From Pseudomonas sp. ANT_H12B (GTDB lineage: Bacteria; Pseudomonadota; Gammaproteobacteria; Pseudomonadales; Pseudomonadaceae): 64,000 bases of DNA. Below, piece after piece: positions 57,355 through 64,000 of this stretch; position 1 is the first letter of the stretch; each line of letters starts with the position of its first letter. The notes beneath the pieces are model-generated. The model saw nothing but the letters and a program-made list of their open reading frames with translations, did not search any database and was not told the origin of the DNA. The stretch covers positions 248,001-312,000 of the forward strand of contig NZ_VOBI01000002.1 in NCBI RefSeq assembly GCF_008369325.1. Direction: 5' to 3'. Both the position numbers and the translations under genes were made by a program.

Positions 57355-57573
57355 GCGCAAGGTCTCTGTCGGTAGTCTTGACGCTTTGATCAGGCATACG
57401 CATGCCGATGACCGTTCTCGACGAGAGCGGGCAGGGGGCAAAAATTATTGGAATTAGTCTGTGCGCAACTGAGTGCGGCGTGGTCGCTTGCAGTATAAAC
57501 AGCTGCTGACATATGGCGAATCAATTATCTGTGTGCTTCCCGCCGGGAACAAAAATAAATAAAGGAGTGTGCC

Positions 57574-58407
57574 GTGCTTGCAACAGCACTGGTGTTGGTA
57601 GCGGCGCTGTTACACGCGGCGTGGAATACCCTGATCAAATTCAGCGCAGAGCGATTGTTGGTGGTGGCCTGCATGGACAGCGTGGCGATGTTGTTTGTCG
57701 CCGTGATGCTGCCATTCGTGAACTTGCCGCCTATGGACATCTGGCCGTGGATTCTGGCGTCGGCGGCGTTCGAGTTGCTCTATCGCTATCTGTTGATTCA
57801 AGCGTACCGGGTCGGCGACCTCGGTCTGGTCTACCCGCTGATGCGTGGCTTGTCGCCGCTGGTGGTGCTGGCGCTGACGCTGATTTTTGCCGGAGAGGTG
57901 CTGACGAACCAGCAGATCTTCGGAATTCTGCTGATCCCGTTCGGCATGCTTTGTCTGCTCTGGCAGGGTGGTGGCGGCGCGCGTTTGCCGTGGTCGATGC
58001 TGCCGGTAGTGGCGCTGATTGGCTTGTGCATCGGCTGCTACACCTTCATCGATGGTCAGGCGTTACGACGCTGGTCCCATCCGTTGGATTATCTGGTATG
58101 GGTGACATTGCTCAGCGCCTGGCCGTTTCCGTTGCTGGCGTTTGTGCGCAAGCGCGCGGCCTTCATGTTGTTCTGGCGTGAGCAGTGGCGACTGGGGCTG
58201 GCGGTCGGGTTTTGCGTGTTGTTCAGCTACGCTCTGGTGCTGTGGGCCATGCAGCTGGGCTCAATTGCCGAAGCGGCGGCATTGCGCGAGATCAGCGTGA
58301 TTCTGGTGGTGCTGTTCGGTATGCGGTACTTGAAAGAACCTTTCGGCCGGCCACGGCTCTTAGCCTGTGGGTTGGTGCTGATCGGCATGCTGGTGATGAA
58401 ATTCTGA
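57574..58407 (+). CDS. EamA/DMT superfamily transporter
   Basis: A 277-residue membrane protein with about ten hydrophobic helices arranged as two EamA repeats, starting VLVAALLHAAWNTLIKFSAE. The signature LIQAYRVGDLGLVYPLMRGL near residue 72 and its counterpart YALVLWAMQLGSIAEAAALR near residue 213 mark each repeat. It is likely a metabolite exporter or importer of unknown substrate. An ATAAAGGAG site precedes the GTG start. The MAPEG gene follows after 40 bases. Confidence 0.88.
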   Translation: MLATALVLVAALLHAAWNTLIKFSAERLLVVACMDSVAMLFVAVMLPFVNLPPMDIWPWILASAAFELLYRYLLIQAYRVGDLGLVYPLMRGLSPLVVLALTLIFAGEVLTNQQIFGILLIPFGMLCLLWQGGGGARLPWSMLPVVALIGLCIGCYTFIDGQALRRWSHPLDYLVWVTLLSAWPFPLLAFVRKRAAFMLFWREQWRLGLAVGFCVLFSYALVLWAMQLGSIAEAAALREISVILVVLFGMRYLKEPFGRPRLLACGLVLIGMLVMKF

Positions 58408-58447
58408 TGAAGTTCGAATTGTTGAAACTTGAAGAAGGGACTGCTTT

Positions 58448-58831
58448 ATGACGGTTGCTCTGTGGTGCATCTTGATCGCGATTATCCTGCCCTATATCTG
58501 CACGGGCATCGCCAGGGCCAATGGCGGGTTCAGGGCGAAAGACAACCATGACCCCCGTGACTTTCTCGAGTCACTGAATGGTTTTGGCCGACGCGCGTAT
58601 GCGGCGCACCTGAACAGTTTTGAAGTGACTCCGGCGTTCGCGGCGGCGGTGATCGTCGCTCACCTGGCCGGCAATGCCGAGCTGGTGACGATCAATGTGC
58701 TGGCGGTGTTGTTCATCACCAGTCGGCTGCTGTACATCATTTGCTACCTGGCGGACTGGGCGATGTTGCGGTCGCTGATGTGGTTGGTGGGGCTGGGGTT
58801 GATCGTCAGTTTCTTTGTGGTTTCTGTTTAA
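58448..58831 (+). CDS. MAPEG family membrane protein
   Basis: A 127-residue four-helix membrane protein of the MAPEG family (eicosanoid and glutathione metabolism in eukaryotes; unknown role in bacteria). The conserved part RRAYAAHLNSFEVTPAFAAA lies around residues 48-67, followed by ITSRLLYIICYLADWAMLRS near residue 90. It follows the EamA gene closely and may be co-transcribed. Confidence 0.85.
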   Translation: MTVALWCILIAIILPYICTGIARANGGFRAKDNHDPRDFLESLNGFGRRAYAAHLNSFEVTPAFAAAVIVAHLAGNAELVTINVLAVLFITSRLLYIICYLADWAMLRSLMWLVGLGLIVSFFVVSV

Positions 58832-58832
58832 G

Positions 58833-58912
58833 AGCAAGATCAAAAGATCGCAGGCTTCGCCAGCTCTACGCTCATCCGCGATTTTTGCGGCGAGCCTGCG
58901 GTCCTTTGACTT
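58833..58912. repeat. Inverted repeat, AAAAGATCGC family
   Basis: AGCAAGATCAAAAGATCGCA and GGCTTCGCCAGCTC open the element and GCGAGCCTGCGGTCCTTTGA closes it, so the ends pair with mismatches. It shares the AGATCAAAAGATCGC start with the element at 50463-50557 (in inverse). It lies between the convergent MAPEG and mltA genes. Confidence 0.7.
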
Positions 58913-60084
58913 TAAAGCTTGTCGGTCACCTGTGGCACTTGCGGCAACGCTGCGCCTTTAGGCCAGAGCATCCAGATCTGCCCCTGCTGTTTCATGTCTC
59001 CCGCCAATTGTCCGGCTGCCTCACCAGTTCCCCAGAACAAATCCGCACGGACTTCGCCAGCAATTGCACCGCCAGTGTCCTGAGCCGCCACCGGGCGTAC
59101 CAGCGCGGTACCGTCCGGTTTAGTGGTCGATAACCACAACAGACTGCCCAGCGGAATCACTTTGCGATCCACCGCTGCGCTATAACCCGCGGTCAGTGGC
59201 ACGTTCAGCGAGCCGCGAGGCCCTTCGTTGCTGTCCGGGTTGCGGGTGAAGAACACGTAGCTGGGGTTGCTGCCTAACAGTTGCGGAATGCGGGCAGGAT
59301 TTGCCTTGGCCCAATCGCTGATCGCGTCCATGGTTACTTCTTCTTTCTTCAACTCACCCTGATCCACCAGCCAGCGGCCGATCGGCCGATAGGGGTGGCC
59401 GTTCTGGTCTGCATAAGCAATGCGCAACTGGCGACCATCGTCGAGCTGGACACGACCCGAACCCTGAATTTGCAGGAATTGCAGGTTCATCGGATCGGTC
59501 AGCCAGGCAACGACCGGAGCCTTGACCCCTTTGGTCTCAATCGTCGCGGCATCGTCGTAAGGCTTGAGTACGCGACCTTCGAGTCGTCCGCGCAGGCGTT
59601 TGCCTTTGAGTTCCGGGTAGATGCTGTCCAGAGAGACGATGATCATGTCCTCGGGCACGCCATACACCGGAATGTTTGCGACTTCGGTCTGGGTCAGGCT
59701 TCCCGGGTAGACCGGTTCGTAGTAGCCGGTGATCAAGCCGTTGGGATTGTCATTGGCGGCGCGCAGGCCGTAGACGTCGAGGTTCTGCTTGAGGAAGCCC
59801 CGAATGTCGTTGGCGGTTTGCGGGACGTTGGCGGCAGCTGCGCAGGTCGAGCCCCAGACCGGGTCGGCCTTGAGTCGGGTGCACGCACTGCGCCATGAGC
59901 CGAAGCCGGCGACAAGGTCGTTGTCGGACACCGTCGGAAGCGCTTCCCACGTGGCGCTGGAGTAGGTGGCCAGGGCGTGGGTTTTCGGTTGGTCGCTGTC
60001 ACCACCGGTGCAGCCCGCGAGCACGGCCACCATCGGAAGGGTCCAGGCGAGGTTGTGACGCGCTGCCTTTAAAAGGCTGTTCAT
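58912..60084 (-). CDS. mltA: Membrane-bound lytic murein transglycosylase A
   Basis: MltA cleaves peptidoglycan glycan strands to 1,6-anhydromuropeptides at the outer membrane. The 390-residue protein starts with a lipoprotein signal (LPMVAVLAGC, Cys near residue 25). It has GLITGYYEPVYPGSL, the SLNVPLTAGYSAAVDRKVIP region and the catalytic aspartate area AAQDTGGAIAGEVRADLFWG near residues 330-350. It is divergent from the cytochrome gene. The start is the ATG that directly begins the signal. Confidence 0.95.
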   Translation of the reverse strand: MNSLLKAARHNLAWTLPMVAVLAGCTGGDSDQPKTHALATYSSATWEALPTVSDNDLVAGFGSWRSACTRLKADPVWGSTCAAAANVPQTANDIRGFLKQNLDVYGLRAANDNPNGLITGYYEPVYPGSLTQTEVANIPVYGVPEDMIIVSLDSIYPELKGKRLRGRLEGRVLKPYDDAATIETKGVKAPVVAWLTDPMNLQFLQIQGSGRVQLDDGRQLRIAYADQNGHPYRPIGRWLVDQGELKKEEVTMDAISDWAKANPARIPQLLGSNPSYVFFTRNPDSNEGPRGSLNVPLTAGYSAAVDRKVIPLGSLLWLSTTKPDGTALVRPVAAQDTGGAIAGEVRADLFWGTGEAAGQLAGDMKQQGQIWMLWPKGAALPQVPQVTDKL

Positions 60085-60211
60085 GGAGTAATTCCTTTGC
60101 CGGTTGACTGAGTGCTCCATGCGCTCAAACAACCCGTATTGATAATAGGGCTATTGGTGTTTGCCGATGACGCGAGGATACTGGCCGCCGTTCCCGTGAC
60201 CTGAAGCCACC

Positions 60212-60661
60212 ATGACTCTTAAAAGACTTTCTGTTGTATTGCTGGCCTGCCTGACCTTGTCCGCCTGCGGTGGGGTCGACCCGAACTCTCCGCTGGGCCA
60301 GCGTAAGGCAATCTTCAAGCAGATGCTCAAAACCAGCGAAGACCTGGGCGGTATGTTGCGTGGGCGCATCCCGTTTGACGGCCCGAAATTTGCTGACGGC
60401 GCAGTGAAACTCGATGCACTGTCTCGTGAGCCGTGGAAACATTTTCCGCAGGTGCGCGAGGAAGATCACACCAGCGCCAAGGACAATGTCTGGCAGCAAC
60501 AGGCACGCTTCCAGGAAATGGTTCACACCCTTGAAGCCGCCACCGGTGAATTGGTGATTGCCAGCAAGGTTCAACCCTACAAAGTCAGCAACCTTGGGCC
60601 GGCCGTGCAGAAAGTCGAAGACGCCTGTAGTGCGTGCCATAAAGAGTTTCGGGATCACTGA
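60212..60661 (+). CDS. Lipoprotein cytochrome c (c'/c556-like)
   Basis: A 149-residue protein combining a lipoprotein signal (LSVVLLACLTLSAC, Cys near residue 19) with a four-helix cytochrome c' domain ending in the heme motif CSACHKEF (Cys-x-x-Cys-His about residues 139-143). Cytochromes c' and c556 usually are soluble periplasmic proteins; the lipobox suggests this one is membrane-anchored. No redox partner gene lies nearby. It may bind NO or transfer electrons, unknown. Confidence 0.88.
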   Translation: MTLKRLSVVLLACLTLSACGGVDPNSPLGQRKAIFKQMLKTSEDLGGMLRGRIPFDGPKFADGAVKLDALSREPWKHFPQVREEDHTSAKDNVWQQQARFQEMVHTLEAATGELVIASKVQPYKVSNLGPAVQKVEDACSACHKEFRDH

Positions 60662-60683
60662 TTCTCACTTGTGGCAGCTGATC

Positions 60684-60714
60684 GATCGTTCCCACGCAGA
60701 GCGTGGGAACGATC
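60684..60714. repeat. Short GATCGTTCCCACGC hairpin
   Basis: GATCGTTCCCACGC-AGA-GCGTGGGAACGATC is a perfect 14-base-pair hairpin with a three-base loop between two convergent genes. It is the minimal form of the family seen at 1628, 40304 and 53748. Confidence 0.88.
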
Positions 60715-60727
60715 ACCACAAATGTTC

Positions 60728-61123
60728 TTACTTATCCAGCTCGTCGAGCGCGTCCTGCAATTCCTTGCGGGACTCGGCGAGTTTGTCTTTACGCTTGTTG
60801 ATTTTCTCGGCATCGCCTTTCTTCATTGCCTTGTCGAGGTCGGCCTGACGCTGGCTGACTTCGTGCTTGGCGTCGAGCACCTTGTTTTCCCGTTCTTTCT
60901 TCAGGGAGGCGTCGGTGCAATGGGTGGTGACTTCGCTCAAGGCTGTTTCCAGGCCGGCCTGTTGATCGGCGTTGCCGTGGGATTTGGCCAGTTCGATCTG
61001 GTTGATGATGCCCTGTTTTTTGGCGGCGCAACCGGTCAGGCCGGGGGCCTCCTCGGCGGCCATCAGGGGAGCGGCCATCACGCTGCAAAGGGTCAGCAGG
61101 ACGAGCGGTGAAAGAAGTTTCAT
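60728..61123 (-). CDS. DUF1090 periplasmic protein (YqjC-like)
   Basis: A 131-residue protein with a signal peptide (LVLLTLCSVMAAPLMA, cleavage near residue 22) and a mature part that is almost entirely charged helix, with two cysteines (GCAAKKQGI and THCTDAS) positioned for one disulfide. It matches the DUF1090 family that includes E. coli YqjC. The function is unknown; heptad-like Lys/Glu spacing suggests coiled coil from residue 75 to the end. Confidence 0.87.
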   Translation of the reverse strand: MKLLSPLVLLTLCSVMAAPLMAAEEAPGLTGCAAKKQGIINQIELAKSHGNADQQAGLETALSEVTTHCTDASLKKERENKVLDAKHEVSQRQADLDKAMKKGDAEKINKRKDKLAESRKELQDALDELDK

Positions 61124-61221
61124 AAAAGCTCCATGTAAAAAAGCATTCGGGTCGATGTGGCGATGCGTTGTTTGAGCCCTGCGGCACCTTTGGGTTCCCG
61201 GGTCGTCGGCACCACCGGCCG

Positions 61222-62943
<1,722 letters not shown>

Positions 62944-63046
62944 CTATTTGCTGGGGCAATGGGCGGGTGTTTTTCCGGGTATTTCTGGTGGCAGGGCTGG
63001 CCGGGAGTCTGCGTCGTCCGTAAATTTTGTACACGCCAATGATCAA

Positions 63047-63085
63047 TGTGGGAGCGAGCCTGCTCGCGAAGGCAGCGACACGGTC
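63047..63085. repeat. Single REP unit
   Basis: TGTGGGAGCGAGCCTGCTCG followed by CGAAGGCAGCGACACGGTC is a single REP of the GAGCCTGCTC subtype, with the usual trailing sequence also seen after the second arm at 11233. No opposed arm is near. Confidence 0.75.
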
Positions 63086-63101
63086 TCAAGCGCAAGGCAA
63101 T

Positions 63102-63137
63102 AAAAAACCCCGCACGGCGAACCGTGCAGGGCTTTTG
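63102..63137 (-). terminator. Rho-independent terminator of metK
   Basis: On the minus strand CCCTGCACGG-TTCG-CCGTGCGGGG followed by TTTTTTA forms a strong stem with a UUCG loop about 18 bases after the metK stop codon. Confidence 0.92.
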
Positions 63138-63154
63138 GTACCGCCGGGGAAGTC

Positions 63155-64000
<846 letters not shown>

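Overview
This window is a chromosomal segment from a GC-rich gammaproteobacterium of the genus Pseudomonas, most likely the P. fluorescens lineage. Gene order from thiG to ahcY largely follows the P. aeruginosa PA0381-PA0432 backbone (thiG-trmB, hemW-rdgB-metW-metX-yggT-proC-yggS/pilT, pyrR-pyrB-pyrC', tonB-gshB-pilGHIJ-chpA, bioA, rhlE, metF-ahcY). The REP-type palindromes (core around GGGAGCGGGCTTGCCCGCGA) are typical of fluorescent pseudomonads. Nearly every gene is intact. I see no tRNA or rRNA genes, no CRISPR array, no prophage and no insertion sequence with a transposase.

Layout: 1-1617, end of thiS, thiG and trmB. 1749-8746, a leftward housekeeping block (DUF3392, hemW, rdgB, DUF4426, metW, metX, yggU, yggT, proC, yggS) divergent from pilT. 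8803-11162, pilT, an NlpC/P60 peptidase and a TM2 protein. 11273-17304, leftward pyrimidine genes (pyrR, pyrB, inactive pyrC'), ruvX, yqgE, a tonB gene and gshB. 17539-27519, rightward Pil-Chp chemosensory operon (pilG, pilH, pilI, pilJ, chpA, chpC) without methyltransferase or methylesterase genes. 27749-34977, complete malonate decarboxylase operon mdcABCDEGHLM, with mdcR in reverse orientation at its end. 36116-40295, a hemolysin-III-type membrane protein and a dguR/dguABC D-glutamate utilisation locus. 40395-44681, rsmE, bioA and an exported FAD amine oxidase. 44682-46198, an AT-richer accessory patch. 46199-53008, cytochrome b561, YceI protein, rhlE helicase, a solute-binding protein, metF and ahcY. 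53333-64000, thioesterase, several transporters, mltA, a lipoprotein cytochrome c, DUF1090, ligB and the 3' part of metK.

Methylation-cycle genes are spread over the window: metX/metW (homoserine acylation), metF (methyl-THF), ahcY (SAH removal) and metK (SAM synthesis). The ahcY-metF pair has a recognisable S-adenosylhomocysteine riboswitch in its leader, plus an array of AACGGT inverted repeats around the predicted start of transcription. Two catabolic operons (mdc and dgu) each have a perfect dyad containing a T-N11-A spacing, which are good candidates for their LysR-type regulators.

The most unusual region is 44.7-45.9 kb. A single-domain monocot-mannose-binding-lectin-like protein (bacteriocin-like) and a convergent 53-residue lipoprotein, both using codons that are rare in the neighbours, sit between the real 3' end of the amine oxidase gene and a second, frameshifted copy of that gene's Ala/Lys/Pro-rich tail, stop codon and terminator. 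This looks like a small accessory cassette inserted at a gene's 3' end with duplication of the end. It is the best candidate here for something not yet described.
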